Part shown: positions 18,802 through 27,829 of the stretch, in pieces
Layout: every line of letters starts with the position of its first letter
Numbering within the stretch: the stretch's first letter is position 1
Origin: Paenibacillus albus
GTDB taxonomy: Bacteria; Bacillota; Bacilli; Paenibacillales; Paenibacillaceae
Direction of reading: 5' to 3'
Assembly (NCBI RefSeq): GCF_003952225.1
Contig: NZ_CP034437.1
Span: 736,001-800,000, forward strand
Length of the DNA: 64,000 nt
Position numbers and translations under genes: made by a program
The notes under the pieces: generated by a model
Seen by the model: the letters and a program-made list of their open reading frames with translations, nothing else
Told to the model about the DNA's origin: nothing
Databases searched by the model: none

Positions 18802-19274
18802 TTTTTCAGATCCTCCGTTATTATTTTTTTATGCCTCGTTTATTGTGAGGAAGGGGTTCCCCGTTTTCAGCCGCATTGGCTAATGCGCAACGTGATTAAG
18901 CGCTCATTTGGTTCAGAGTCGAGCTCTCTTTTTCCTGCCTCCTTTTACAAATTTTTTGCTTATGTTTTTATCGCAACTAGTTAAAACGCCCTAAAATGAG
19001 AACATTTGTAAATATACTTTCGCTAAGAAAGGCCGTATTCCTTCTCAACTTCTGAAGAGAACAGTTTATGAATCATTTTCTCACCAAAAAATTACGCCCT
19101 ACTTGTGGTCAACTATGAGCATGTTACTTTAAAATTACCTTGATCCGACCGTGTTTATCTTGCTTTAAAAAGGCCCGATTAGCTTTAACAAGCTAATCGG
19201 GCCTTATCTATTCCATCTTCTACATTTCCCGCTCCAGCCTCTTTCCGCGCTGCTACGCCCTTCTAAACGAAAAA
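18802..19274. other. gene-free interval upstream of the GH76 gene
   Basis: No gene was found. It should hold the GH76 promoter, which I could not place with confidence. It contains the short inverted repeat GCATT/AATGC near 18873-18886, AT-rich sequence around 18950-19020 and a strong terminator at 19170-19205. Confidence 0.5.
19170..19205 (-). terminator. strong terminator downstream of rlmH
   Basis: A perfect 16-bp stem (AAGGCCCGATTAGCTT and complement) with a TAAC loop is followed by TTTTAAAG on the minus strand, about 75 bp past the rlmH stop. It lies on the inner side of the proximal repeat, so if the segment is an insert, this terminator came with it. Confidence 0.8.
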
Positions 19275-19300
19275 TTTAGCCGTCATTTGTGGTACGGTTC
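19275..19300 (-). repeat. proximal copy of the rlmH 3' end repeat (candidate attachment site)
   Basis: These 26 bp contain the last five codons and the stop of rlmH. They repeat at 15488-15513 in the same orientation with three mismatches. Confidence 0.75.
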
Positions 19301-19762
19301 CCCCCGGTTAATCTTCACCGCCCGATACACCTGCTCCAGCAGCACCAGCCGCATCAGCTGATGCGGCAGCGTCATGCGCCCGAAGCTCAGCTTCTGCTGG
19401 GCGCGCTTCAACACGGCGGGCGCGAGGCCGTTGCTCCCGCCAATGACAAAAGCCACGTGGCTTCGCCCATACGTGGCTAATTTATCGAGCTGCCCCGCGA
19501 GGTCCTCGCTCGACCAGAGCTCACCGTCCAGCGCCAGCGCGACGACATGCGCGTCCGGCTTAAGAACCGCGAGCAGCCGCTCACCCTCGCGCTCGCGAAC
19601 AATAGCTTCCTCGGCGGCGCTCATCGTCTCGGGCGCCCGCTCGTCCGGCACCTCCGTGAGCGTGAGCTTCACGTACGGGCCAAGGCGCTTCGCGTATTCG
19701 GCGATGCCGAGTACAAGGTATTTCTCCTTCAGCTTACCGACTGCTGCTATCTGAATATGCAT
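19283..19762 (-). CDS. rlmH: 23S rRNA (pseudouridine1915-N3)-methyltransferase RlmH
   Basis: This 159-aa protein starts at ATG 19762. It is a SPOUT methyltransferase that methylates pseudouridine 1915 in helix 69 of 23S rRNA. It shows [27 protein letters not shown] at the start, the SAM-binding knot region [19 protein letters not shown], and [23 protein letters not shown] followed by the signature C-terminus GEPYHK. The length equals the family norm. It ends the walRK-yycHIJ-htrA cluster as in Bacillus. Its 3' end is repeated 3.8 kb downstream. In staphylococci the same position is the SCC insertion site. Confidence 0.97.
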   Translation of the reverse strand: MHIQIAAVGKLKEKYLVLGIAEYAKRLGPYVKLTLTEVPDERAPETMSAAEEAIVREREGERLLAVLKPDAHVVALALDGELWSSEDLAGQLDKLATYGRSHVAFVIGGSNGLAPAVLKRAQQKLSFGRMTLPHQLMRLVLLEQVYRAVKINRGEPYHK

Positions 19763-19765
19763 CGC

Positions 19766-19933
19766 CTACACCACCAAATACTCGGCAATGCTCTGACACA
19801 TGTCACACGTAGCCGGAGCTTCCCATTCCGTGAATTTCGTCGTTACCAAATCGACGATGTCCGGCGCATCCTCATACTCATCCACAAACTTATCAATCGC
19901 TAGCTCCACATGCTCTTTGCATACACAAAACAT
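19766..19933 (-). CDS. CxxH/CxxC small protein (BA_5709 type)
   Basis: This 55-aa protein starts at ATG 19933 with CTGGGGG upstream and ends 3 bp before the rlmH start. The first motif is CVCKEH at residues 3-8 and the second is CDMC near residue 44, with an acidic middle (VDEYEDAPDIVDLV). It matches the CxxH/CxxC family found beside rlmH and htrA in Bacillales, probably a small metal-binding protein of unknown role. It is tightly spaced with rlmH, so the two are likely cotranscribed. Confidence 0.85.
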   Translation of the reverse strand: MFCVCKEHVELAIDKFVDEYEDAPDIVDLVTTKFTEWEAPATCDMCQSIAEYLVV

Positions 19934-20052
19934 CGTTTCTTTATCCCCCAGCTCTCACGTATTCTTCCTTATCCACGCAAAGAGACCAGCTCGTCATAAG
20001 CAGCCTCCATTAGGAGCTGCACGAGCTGATCCGCTTCTTCATGACTATACCG

Positions 20053-21477
20053 CTAGTCTTCCGTCTTCTCCTCAAGCTTAAACGTCGTCGTCTGTTTCTC
20101 GCCGTTACGATAGTACGTAATCTTGATTTCGTCGCCAATGGACTTATCGCCGTACAGATACTTGCGAAGCTCGAGTGTGCTGCTGATCGACTCATTATCA
20201 AGCTTCACAATTACGTCGCCGTAATTCAGGCCCGCTTCCTCAGCCGGACCAACGGCTTGCAGCACGATAACGCCGTCATGGACATTATCCGGCAGCTTCA
20301 GCTCCCCTTGCGGCGCCATCATGCCGTCGCTGCCATCGCTCGGAGCACCTGCATCACCATCGGAACCGTCCACACCATCCGATCCATTCGGATCCGTTTC
20401 ATCCCCGCCTGGACCGCCACTACCGCTGCCGTTTCCGCCATCGCCCTGCGTAGCCGCTGCGGCTTGCTGCTGCAAGTAACGTGACAGATCCATCGTGTAC
20501 ACGCCGAGATACGGACGCAGCACTTTGCCATGCTCCAGCAAGCTCTGCACGATCGGCATCGCCACATGCGACGGAATCGCAAAGCCTACGCCCTCAACGC
20601 CATAATCGGCGATCTTCATGCTGTTGATGCCGACCACATGCCCGTCCAAGTCGATGAGCGGACCGCCGCTGTTGCCTTGGTTAATGGAAGCGTCAATCTG
20701 AACGACTTCCTGCTCCCAATCATAGTTGCCGTCCTGGCTGAGCGACACCGGAATGATTCGTTTCGTCTTGCTCACAATGCCCATCGACAGCGAATCGCTA
20801 AGACCCAGCGGATTGCCGATTGCCATAACCCACTGGCCTGCGCGCAGATCCTCAGACTCGCCGAACTGTGCTACCGTATCAATACCTTTTGCATCAATTT
20901 CGAGCACAGCCAGATCCGAGATCTCGTCTTTGCCGATAATCTTCGCATCACGCGTCTCGCCATCGCTCAGTACCGCTTTCACAGCAGCCGCATCTGCAAT
21001 TACGTGATTGTTCGTGATAATATGCGCCTTGCCGCCCACCTTCTCAAAGATAAACCCAGAACCAAGAGCTGCCTGCTGCAGCGCCGAAGAGCCGTCACCG
21101 GATGCATCCGCGCCGCTATTAGCGTCTGCTCCGTCCGAACCAGAGCCGCCTTGGCCAGCTGGCATCTCTTGCTCATTAATGATGCTCACAACAGCCGGAC
21201 GAACCTTCGCTGCCGCCGAAATCGTCTTCTCCAGCGGATCGTTCATCGACACATTGGTAATGCCCGCAACTGCTTTAACCGTTTCGCCGCCCCGATCAAA
21301 ACCGGTGAACAGCCCGAACACGAGCGCCACCGCCGCCGCGCTGATTAGCGAGGAAGTGAGCGCAATGCGCAGGACTGAACGGCCTCCGCTGCGACGCGAA
21401 CCAACAGCCCGGTTCTTTTCCCAAAGCGTACGCCGCGACACGCGCGTCGAATAGAAATCATCATCGAATAAGCTCAT
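20053..21477 (-). CDS. htrA: membrane-anchored HtrA-type serine protease (trypsin-PDZ)
   Basis: This 474-aa protein starts at ATG 21477. The topology is a cytosolic arm, one membrane helix (residues 38-60) and an exported S1C protease domain. Catalytic residues are visible as His in ITNNHVIADA, Asp in ISDLAVLEI and Ser in SINQGNSGGPLIDL. A C-terminal PDZ domain has GVIVLQAVGPAEEAGLNYGDVIVKLD. A Gly/Asp/Ser-rich stretch of about 50 residues is inserted after the first PDZ strand (LGVYTMDL). It degrades misfolded proteins at the membrane surface and corresponds to the HtrC/YyxA gene of the Bacillus wal operon. The frame continues for 27 sense codons beyond its TAG stop. Confidence 0.93.
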   Translation of the reverse strand: MSLFDDDFYSTRVSRRTLWEKNRAVGSRRSGGRSVLRIALTSSLISAAAVALVFGLFTGFDRGGETVKAVAGITNVSMNDPLEKTISAAAKVRPAVVSIINEQEMPAGQGGSGSDGADANSGADASGDGSSALQQAALGSGFIFEKVGGKAHIITNNHVIADAAAVKAVLSDGETRDAKIIGKDEISDLAVLEIDAKGIDTVAQFGESEDLRAGQWVMAIGNPLGLSDSLSMGIVSKTKRIIPVSLSQDGNYDWEQEVVQIDASINQGNSGGPLIDLDGHVVGINSMKIADYGVEGVGFAIPSHVAMPIVQSLLEHGKVLRPYLGVYTMDLSRYLQQQAAAATQGDGGNGSGSGGPGGDETDPNGSDGVDGSDGDAGAPSDGSDGMMAPQGELKLPDNVHDGVIVLQAVGPAEEAGLNYGDVIVKLDNESISSTLELRKYLYGDKSIGDEIKITYYRNGEKQTTTFKLEEKTED

Positions 21478-21661
21478 CTATAATCGCTCCTCTCGATGCC
21501 CTACTCAATCGCTCTCGCACTTAAGAATGAGAGAAGCAGACATCAGAGATTATTATTTTTCGAATCTAGGAATGATATCGGTAGAATAGACTACAATAAT
21601 AATATAAACTTCCTATTTAGCCCAACAACAGCCCTCAAAGGCTTAAAAAGGAGCGAACCCT

Positions 21662-21907
21662 ATGCCGCGTAAACCGTCACCTGCCGCATCTTCATCCGCA
21701 GCATCAGCACTCGATCATCTGAATCTCGTAGCCAAGCTCGCTGATCTCAAAGAGGATCACTATCGTACCCTCCTCACGCTCAGCGCCGTAACCGAGCTGC
21801 TCATCGACAAAGGACTAATCTCCCCAGAGGAGCTCGAACGCAGAATCAACACGCTCGACTCGGAACTGGACGAGCTTATCGGCGCCTCACTTCATCCCAT
21901 GCCGTAG
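21662..21907 (+). CDS. hypothetical 81-aa protein
   Basis: This small gene on the opposite strand starts at ATG 21662 behind AAAAAGGAG and overlaps the 3' end of yycJ by 32 bp. It has a Ser/Ala-rich N-terminus and then a helical, probably coiled segment (LNLVAKLADLKEDHYRTLL, ELLIDKGLISPEELERRI). The PEELERR pattern resembles the short helices of nitrile-hydratase-like or regulator-binding domains, but I cannot assign a family. It is divergent from htrA with about 185 bp between them. A clear ribosome site supports it as real. Confidence 0.65.
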   Translation: MPRKPSPAASSSAASALDHLNLVAKLADLKEDHYRTLLTLSAVTELLIDKGLISPEELERRINTLDSELDELIGASLHPMP

Positions 21908-22682
21908 GCCGATCATGGTACGTTTCGCGCAGCGGATGTTCCTCTCTTTTAAAGAAGAAGCCGTTGTTCTCAAGAATCTCGTTCACCGTCATCCGTGCTA
22001 GGTCCATCATGTTATGATCGAGACTTAAGTGCGCCAGATAGACCCGCTTCGTTCGGTCCGTCATCAGCTGACATAATGCTTCACCAGCCGCTTCATTCGA
22101 CAAATGCCCGACATCGCTTAAGATACGCCGCTTAATATTCCACGGGTAACGCCCCATCCGCAGCATATTGACGTCATGATTCGACTCCAGCACGAGCACG
22201 TCGGAATCCTCAATCATTCGCCTTACTTTATCGCTTACATAGCCAAGGTCTGTCGCCAGGCTCAGCTTTACATTATCGTCTTCAAACACATAACCGACCG
22301 GCTCAGCCGCATCATGCGAGATCGCGTATGATGTCGTTCGCATGGAACCGAAGTTAACGGTCTCGCCTGTCTCCATGATGACCCGCTGCTCCGCCGTAAT
22401 TTGTCCCACATGCCGCTCCAGCGCGCCCCAAGTTGCCTCGTTGGCGTAGATCGGCACATTGAACTTCCGTGCAAAAGCACCCAGACCTTTAATATGATCG
22501 GAATGCTCATGAGTCACAAGAATGGCGTCAATTTCATGCCCCGCGACGCCCTGCATCCGCATAAGCTCATCCAATCGTTTGGCGCTCATTCCAGCATCGA
22601 CGAGAACGGCCTTGTCCTCGCATTGCACAATTGTCGCATTACCGGTCGAACCGCTCCCAAGATTCGTAAATCGCATTCCCAT
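21876..22682 (-). CDS. walJ: MBL-fold metallo-hydrolase WalJ/YycJ
   Basis: This 268-aa protein has the metallo-beta-lactamase motif THEHSDHIKGLG near residue 58, a second His region (SHDAAEPVGYVF) and SDVGHLSNEAAGEAL with further metal ligands. The N-terminus FTNLGSGSTGNATIV is characteristic of YycJ/WalJ. It is a two-metal nuclease-type hydrolase that B. subtilis needs for coordinating wall synthesis, DNA replication and WalRK signalling. It follows yycI in the wal operon, and its 3' end overlaps a small gene on the other strand. Confidence 0.93.
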   Translation of the reverse strand: MGMRFTNLGSGSTGNATIVQCEDKAVLVDAGMSAKRLDELMRMQGVAGHEIDAILVTHEHSDHIKGLGAFARKFNVPIYANEATWGALERHVGQITAEQRVIMETGETVNFGSMRTTSYAISHDAAEPVGYVFEDDNVKLSLATDLGYVSDKVRRMIEDSDVLVLESNHDVNMLRMGRYPWNIKRRILSDVGHLSNEAAGEALCQLMTDRTKRVYLAHLSLDHNMMDLARMTVNEILENNGFFFKREEHPLRETYHDRPTAWDEVRRR

Positions 22683-22733
22683 CCCCTGTTCAAACCTGTC
22701 CTTTCCCCAAAAGCACCTTATTCCTTTATTTCG

Positions 22734-23450
22734 TCATTCCGTTACAACTTCCCCACTAATCGCATTCATGTAGTACTGCCCGCCATCTTCCAGCAGCACG
22801 CGCCATGTCGGTGCCGACACCTGCGTATCCGAGTTAAAGATTTGCCCGTGATAGCCAAGCTTAATCTCCTGAATGACCGCGCCATTCTTCAGTTGGTTCT
22901 CGATTAGGCTTGTCACAACTTTCGTCGCGGACAGCACCGTCTGCGCCTGCGCTTTCTCCGAAACAAGCAGCTCAATCAGATCCTGCCTATATGCCGTAAT
23001 CTTCTGGTTGCTGTAGAACAGCTCGAGCTTCACATCGAACATTGGACGACCCTCTGCCATCCGGTAGAGAATGAACTCATTCTCAAGTCTCGGACCGAGC
23101 GTATATTCATCAAGCTCCGGAATAATGCCACCAAGGCTTGCCTGCAGATCCTTATCGACAAACACCACTTTACTGTCAACCGGCGTCTTCAGCTCATGCC
23201 GCTCGCCCTTGCCGAGGCCGACCTTTACCTTATACGTGAGATCGCGCAGCTCAGGCGTCTCCGAAGGAATGCTCGTACCCAGCTTAATCTTCTTCTCTTC
23301 CATGAGCGACTGCGTCTCTGGAGATAGATCGCTCACGTTCGCGCTCGTGCGAAGCCCTTCCCGGATATTGGACCAGAGCTGGTAGCCAAGCACGAGATTC
23401 AGCAGCAGAAACGCAAAAATCAACACACTCTTCGCCCTGCCCCAGTCCAT
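22734..23450 (-). CDS. walI: two-component regulatory protein WalI/YycI
   Basis: This 238-aa protein has a short cytosolic start (MDWGRAKS) and one membrane helix (VLIFAFLLLNLVLGYQLW), followed by an exported domain. The position after yycH and the N-terminal pattern DWGRAKSVLIFAFLLLN identify WalI. With WalH it binds the WalK kinase through the membrane segment and restrains it. The exported part is poorly conserved across species. Confidence 0.9.
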   Translation of the reverse strand: MDWGRAKSVLIFAFLLLNLVLGYQLWSNIREGLRTSANVSDLSPETQSLMEEKKIKLGTSIPSETPELRDLTYKVKVGLGKGERHELKTPVDSKVVFVDKDLQASLGGIIPELDEYTLGPRLENEFILYRMAEGRPMFDVKLELFYSNQKITAYRQDLIELLVSEKAQAQTVLSATKVVTSLIENQLKNGAVIQEIKLGYHGQIFNSDTQVSAPTWRVLLEDGGQYYMNAISGEVVTE

Positions 23451-23496
23451 CCCTTCAACTCCTCACAGGCACTGCCACCTGAAAATAGAACCGTAT

Positions 23497-25032
23497 CTAC
23501 TCGTTGCCACTGCCAGCATTACTCGAAGCCGTGGACGTCCCATCTATGCTTGAGCCCGCCTTCACACCGCTGCTTCCGCTAGCCGTTTTCACCGCATTAC
23601 CGCTGTCCGTGCCCGGCAGAATCATTCGCCCATCGGTCAGGCCAACGCTGCCCGCGCTGCCGACGCCGCCACTCGATGACGGCGTCTGCTTCACGAGCGG
23701 CGCACCACCCGGCTCGCCCGGTTGTGGCTTATAGCCGCCCTGGATCGCCGGTAGCAGTACCAGCTGCGTCCCGTCAATCAACCGCACCGCCCATACCGGC
23801 GTAAGCAGCAGCTTGTTCTTATCCGACGGCGATGCTTGCAGTGCTGGAAATAACGCAGTCACTTCCAGCCTGCGCGTGTAATGCTCAAGCGCGCTCTCAA
23901 CCATATCGCCGCCCGGCAACCAGCGGATATCCCGCTTCTGCGGCTTCTTCTGCAGCGTGAGCAGCGACCGCTCATATTCCGAGACGACGCCCTGGAGCAT
24001 CCGCAGCTTCATGCTGCCGAACAGGAACGTCTCTTGCGGAATGATCGGATACGTGCCGTAATACTGCTGGAACCGCAGCACTTGTGCACTCTGCTCGAAC
24101 GAGCCCGCATGCACGAACCGGTGCAGGCCGTCCCAGCCGCCGTGCTGGTTAATGAACTGGATGGCCGTGTAGACATTTTGACTCTCATTGTCTTCTTGCC
24201 CTTGACCGGCAACCGGGTCGGTATAGCTAATCCATCGCCCGTTCTGCTCGACCTGCAAGCCTTTCTTGCCGTCCGTATAGATCTGTGAGCCGCCTCGGTC
24301 GCTAATGACCCGCGTGACCCCAGGATCGAAGAACAGATAACGCTGCATCTGTTCAGGCGAATAGCTGTCGTAGCCGACAATCGACTGCATCGACTCGATC
24401 GGACCTTCCGGAATATAGATATCGTCGCCAATCTTCCGGTAGTTCACCTGATACTCACCGTAACCGACATACATTTGCACGTCTTGGGCCGTCAAATCCG
24501 CCTTCACGGATTCATATACGGTTAAATTGTCCGCGCTGAAGAAGTACGTACGCACCTCGTCACGGTCACTGCTTTTGTAGATCCAAATTCTATTGATGAC
24601 GTCATTCAGGAAGTTCACGTCACCTTCGAGCTTCAGCACTTTGCTGAGCAGCTGGGTCGGTACTCCGCGCCCGAACCGGAGCTCAAGCCCCTGATCGCGA
24701 TCGCGAACATCGTCCCAATCGACGACAACCGCCGGGCTCTTCTGGAACCCTTTGAACTCACGACTCTTTATTTTGCCGAAGATCAGGTTGTAGAAGTTGG
24801 ACGCTGGATACAGCACCGTATGCTTCCCTTTGCCGAGATGCAGCACCATATCCTCTGGGAAAATAACGTTCTCGACCTTCTCCTCTTGCCCCATCGGTTC
24901 GGATGGCACATAGCCTTGCTGCTGCGGCGTCGTGGTGACCCCGAGCCCAGGCATGCTGTAGGCAAGCAAATAACTTTGAATCAAACTCATAACGACGAGC
25001 GCCGTCAGTACAATTGTCTTCAGCTTGTCCAT
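23497..25032 (-). CDS. walH: two-component regulatory protein WalH/YycH
   Basis: This 511-aa protein starts at ATG 25032 and overlaps the walK stop by one base (TAATG). One N-terminal membrane helix (LKTIVLTALVVMSLIQSYLLAY) is followed by a large exported domain. The last 80 residues or so are low-complexity and rich in Gly, Ser, Thr and Ala, which is longer than usual for the family. WalH forms a ternary complex with WalI and WalK and modulates kinase activity. The identification rests on position and the YycH-like QSYLLAY start and central region. Confidence 0.9.
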   Translation of the reverse strand: MDKLKTIVLTALVVMSLIQSYLLAYSMPGLGVTTTPQQQGYVPSEPMGQEEKVENVIFPEDMVLHLGKGKHTVLYPASNFYNLIFGKIKSREFKGFQKSPAVVVDWDDVRDRDQGLELRFGRGVPTQLLSKVLKLEGDVNFLNDVINRIWIYKSSDRDEVRTYFFSADNLTVYESVKADLTAQDVQMYVGYGEYQVNYRKIGDDIYIPEGPIESMQSIVGYDSYSPEQMQRYLFFDPGVTRVISDRGGSQIYTDGKKGLQVEQNGRWISYTDPVAGQGQEDNESQNVYTAIQFINQHGGWDGLHRFVHAGSFEQSAQVLRFQQYYGTYPIIPQETFLFGSMKLRMLQGVVSEYERSLLTLQKKPQKRDIRWLPGGDMVESALEHYTRRLEVTALFPALQASPSDKNKLLLTPVWAVRLIDGTQLVLLPAIQGGYKPQPGEPGGAPLVKQTPSSSGGVGSAGSVGLTDGRMILPGTDSGNAVKTASGSSGVKAGSSIDGTSTASSNAGSGNE

Positions 25033-26870
25033 TACGCGCGCTCACCTCCGCTCACTTGTGTTGGGAGGATGACCGTTACCGTTGTTCCCTCATTCAGCTC
25101 CGAATCGAGCGTAATATTACCGCCATGCGCTTTAACAATTTCCCGGGCAATTGAAAGCCCAAGCCCTGTTCCGCCCATATTCCGCGAGCGCGCTTTATCG
25201 ACACGGTAGAATCGGTCGAAGATGCGTCCGAGATCACGCTTCGGAATGCCGATCCCCGTATCCTTCACACTGATCGCAATGGAGGCGGGCTCGAGCTTAC
25301 GGGCAGTAAGCTCAATACGTCCGCCATCAAGCGTATATTTGATCGCATTGGACACAAGGTTGTCCAATACTTGATCGATCTGATCCCGGTCGAGCCATAC
25401 CGACGAGATGGAATCCTCGACGCGCACGTTCGCCCGAATTGCTTTCTTGCGCAGCTGGAAGGAGAAACGGTCAGCCACTTCCTCCAGCATCTCCGGCACA
25501 TTCGTCTGCTGCCGGCGCAGCGGCGCCTGATTCGAATCAAGCCGCGACAGATGGAGCAGATCCGTGACAAGTCGAATCATCCGCTCGGTCTCGTTCCGAA
25601 TAACGCCGACGAAGCGCTGTCCGAGCTCACGCTCGTCCATTGCACCATCATCAAGCGCTTCTGCATAACTCTTAATTGTCGTTAGCGGCGTCCGCAGCTC
25701 ATGCGATACGTTCGCGACGAACTCGCGACGCGACTGCTCGAGCCGCTCTTGCTCCGTCACATCCTGCAGCACTGCAATGGTACCGGAGATACCTTGATCA
25801 CGCCGATGAATCGGCGTCATCGTAAGCCTTAGCAGCTCTTCTTCCTCTTCGCCATCTGTCTGCACCTGATACAGAACCGCAGATTGCTCGCCGCCTCGCA
25901 GCAGCGCTGTAATCTGTGACTCTTCCATGCTGAACAGATCGCTAAGGCGGATGCCTTCGCAATCGTCTCGGCGCAGCATCTCCTGCGCCCGACGGTTCGT
26001 AATCATAACGACGCCGCGTTCATCTGCCGCAACAACGCCGTCGCTCATATTTGCAAGAATTGAGGAGATCTTCTCTTTCTCCTCTTCATTGGCAGACAGT
26101 GCATCACGAAGGCGGAGCGTCATATCGTTGAACACTTCGCTCAGGCGGCCAATCTCGTCATTGCCGAGAACCGGCACGCGCTGGTCGAATTGACCTTCCG
26201 CAACGGCCGCCGCCTGTCTTGTCAGTGCTTTTATCGGGTTCGTGATCGTCGTTGCGAGCAGAATGCCGAGTACGCCGGTAAGTCCGAGCGCGAGCAGCAT
26301 CCCCGACATGAAGATCCGGTTAATCCGGTCGACCGTCGAATACAGCTCCTTCATCGAAGCGACAAGGTAGACGGCGCCTACAATCTTGTCACTGTATACG
26401 ATCGGCTTCGCGATGACCTTCTTGCGGATGCCGTCCTCATCGATAATCTCCTCTTCATTGTCGCGAATCCCTTGCAGCGCGCGGCTGACCACGAGCGACG
26501 TGTTCTTCTTGCCAATGTAGGATTGATGGGACTGCAGCGAAGTTGCGAGCACTTTGCCGCTTGCATCAAGAATTTGAATCTCAGCCTCGCTAATGCTGAA
26601 CAAGTTGCTGACGAGAACGCCGAGGTAATCCTCCGTTGTTCGCTCGCCGGTATTGCTCTGCTGATCCGGCTGATTGGATAACGTCTGCGCCGAGATTTGC
26701 GAGAGCAAATTCGCCTGCTCGTTCATGTTGTTCGTGAACGTCGACGTCAGCGATGTCTTCATCGTGCTTATGAAATAAACGCCGATCAGCTGCATTGCGA
26801 TAAGGATGAGCAATACATAGATAATGATCAGCTTCACTTGAATCGTTCGGAAAAAACGTATCCCGTTCAT
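25032..26870 (-). CDS. walK: cell-wall two-component sensor kinase WalK
   Basis: This 612-aa protein overlaps walR by 4 bp. Two membrane helices (about 12-32 and 185-208) flank an extracytoplasmic PAS-like sensor. A HAMP domain ([22 protein letters not shown]), a PAS domain ([22 protein letters not shown]), an H-box ([19 protein letters not shown]) and a GHKL ATPase ([26 protein letters not shown]) follow. It phosphorylates WalR, controls peptidoglycan hydrolases and is essential in many Bacillales. Length and order match B. subtilis WalK. Confidence 0.96.
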   Translation of the reverse strand: MNGIRFFRTIQVKLIIIYVLLILIAMQLIGVYFISTMKTSLTSTFTNNMNEQANLLSQISAQTLSNQPDQQSNTGERTTEDYLGVLVSNLFSISEAEIQILDASGKVLATSLQSHQSYIGKKNTSLVVSRALQGIRDNEEEIIDEDGIRKKVIAKPIVYSDKIVGAVYLVASMKELYSTVDRINRIFMSGMLLALGLTGVLGILLATTITNPIKALTRQAAAVAEGQFDQRVPVLGNDEIGRLSEVFNDMTLRLRDALSANEEEKEKISSILANMSDGVVAADERGVVMITNRRAQEMLRRDDCEGIRLSDLFSMEESQITALLRGGEQSAVLYQVQTDGEEEEELLRLTMTPIHRRDQGISGTIAVLQDVTEQERLEQSRREFVANVSHELRTPLTTIKSYAEALDDGAMDERELGQRFVGVIRNETERMIRLVTDLLHLSRLDSNQAPLRRQQTNVPEMLEEVADRFSFQLRKKAIRANVRVEDSISSVWLDRDQIDQVLDNLVSNAIKYTLDGGRIELTARKLEPASIAISVKDTGIGIPKRDLGRIFDRFYRVDKARSRNMGGTGLGLSIAREIVKAHGGNITLDSELNEGTTVTVILPTQVSGGERA

Positions 26871-27646
26871 CCGTAGCCGAACCCTCCGGATTTCGGATTA
26901 CGCATCAAATACCCGAGACCCCGGCGGGTCAGAATATACTCCGGACGGCTTGGGTCGTCCTCAATCTTCTCGCGCAAACGCCTTATCGTCACATCGACGG
27001 TACGCACATCGCCAAAGTATTCAAAACCCCAGACCGCTTGCAGCAAATGCTCGCGAGTCATTACCTTGCCGCAGTTGCGTGCCAAGTAATAAACAAGCTC
27101 GTATTCACGGTGAGTCAGGTCAAGCGGCTCATTGTCCTTGTAGACGACATACATGTCCGTATCGATAAACAGATTAAAGATGCCGAGGCCCTGCTTCTCC
27201 TCCACGCCAGCTGCTGTTGTCGTACCCGCTCCGGAAGCAGCTCCACTAATTGCAGCGGCTGCTGCAGCTGAAGCAGCGTCGTTCTTCGTGCGGCGTAAAT
27301 GCGCTTTCACCCGTGCGAGCAGCTCGCGCGTGCTGAACGGCTTGGTGACATAGTCGTCTGCTCCAAGCTCTAGGCCTAGTACTTTATCAAGCTCTGTATC
27401 CTTCGCTGTCAGCATGATGATCGGCGTCTGCAGACGAGTACGCACTTCTCGGCACACGTCCATGCCGTCCTTCACTGGCAGCATCAAATCAAGCAAAATC
27501 AAATCAGGCAGCTCTTCAAACGCGAGCCGCACCGCTTCTCCCCCGTCGAAGGCGCAGATTACCTGATAGCCTTCCTTCTCGAGGTTGAATTTTATAATGT
27601 CCGCAATCGGTTGTTCATCATCAACTACTAATATTTTACCGTGCAT
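26867..27646 (-). CDS. walR: essential response regulator WalR with an Ala-rich linker
   Basis: This 259-aa protein starts at ATG 27646. The receiver has the acidic pair [11 protein letters not shown], phosphoacceptor Asp53 (LILLDLMLP), MLTAKD and VTKPFS. The winged-helix output domain has [24 protein letters not shown] and [28 protein letters not shown], which is highly conserved. Residues about 121-150 between them are Ala/Gly/Thr-rich ([17 protein letters not shown] and on), so the protein is some 20-25 residues longer than typical WalR (about 235 aa). It heads the operon walR-walK-walH-walI-walJ. Confidence 0.96.
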   Translation of the reverse strand: MHGKILVVDDEQPIADIIKFNLEKEGYQVICAFDGGEAVRLAFEELPDLILLDLMLPVKDGMDVCREVRTRLQTPIIMLTAKDTELDKVLGLELGADDYVTKPFSTRELLARVKAHLRRTKNDAASAAAAAAISGAASGAGTTTAAGVEEKQGLGIFNLFIDTDMYVVYKDNEPLDLTHREYELVYYLARNCGKVMTREHLLQAVWGFEYFGDVRTVDVTIRRLREKIEDDPSRPEYILTRRGLGYLMRNPKSGGFGYG

Positions 27647-27782
27647 CGCTACACCGCCTGTCGCTTATGCAATCTTTATCTATTTTAACATAGGTAGGAC
27701 AGCAGTTCCCAATGAAAGTTCCCTCATATCAGGGGAGATTTGGTCTTAATTTGTCACCGCTTATACTTCGGCCTCCTTACAC

Positions 27783-27818
27783 AAAAAAACACCACCCGAT
27801 ATCGCTATCAGGCGGTGT
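27783..27818 (-). terminator. terminator after the M23 peptidase gene
   Basis: ACACCACC pairs with GGCGGTGT (one mismatch), extended by an inner GATA/TATC stem. On the minus strand it is followed by seven Ts. It lies just past the peptidase stop. Confidence 0.7.
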
Positions 27819-27829
27819 CCTCAGATCAA

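Noticed and set aside
18890..18905. Possible catabolite-response element upstream of the GH76 gene
   Set aside because: TGAGCGCTTAATCA misses several conserved positions, including the central CG, so it does not qualify.
20530..21348. Plus-strand frame of 272 aa opposite htrA
   Set aside because: It lies fully within htrA on the other strand and has the composition of a shadow frame.
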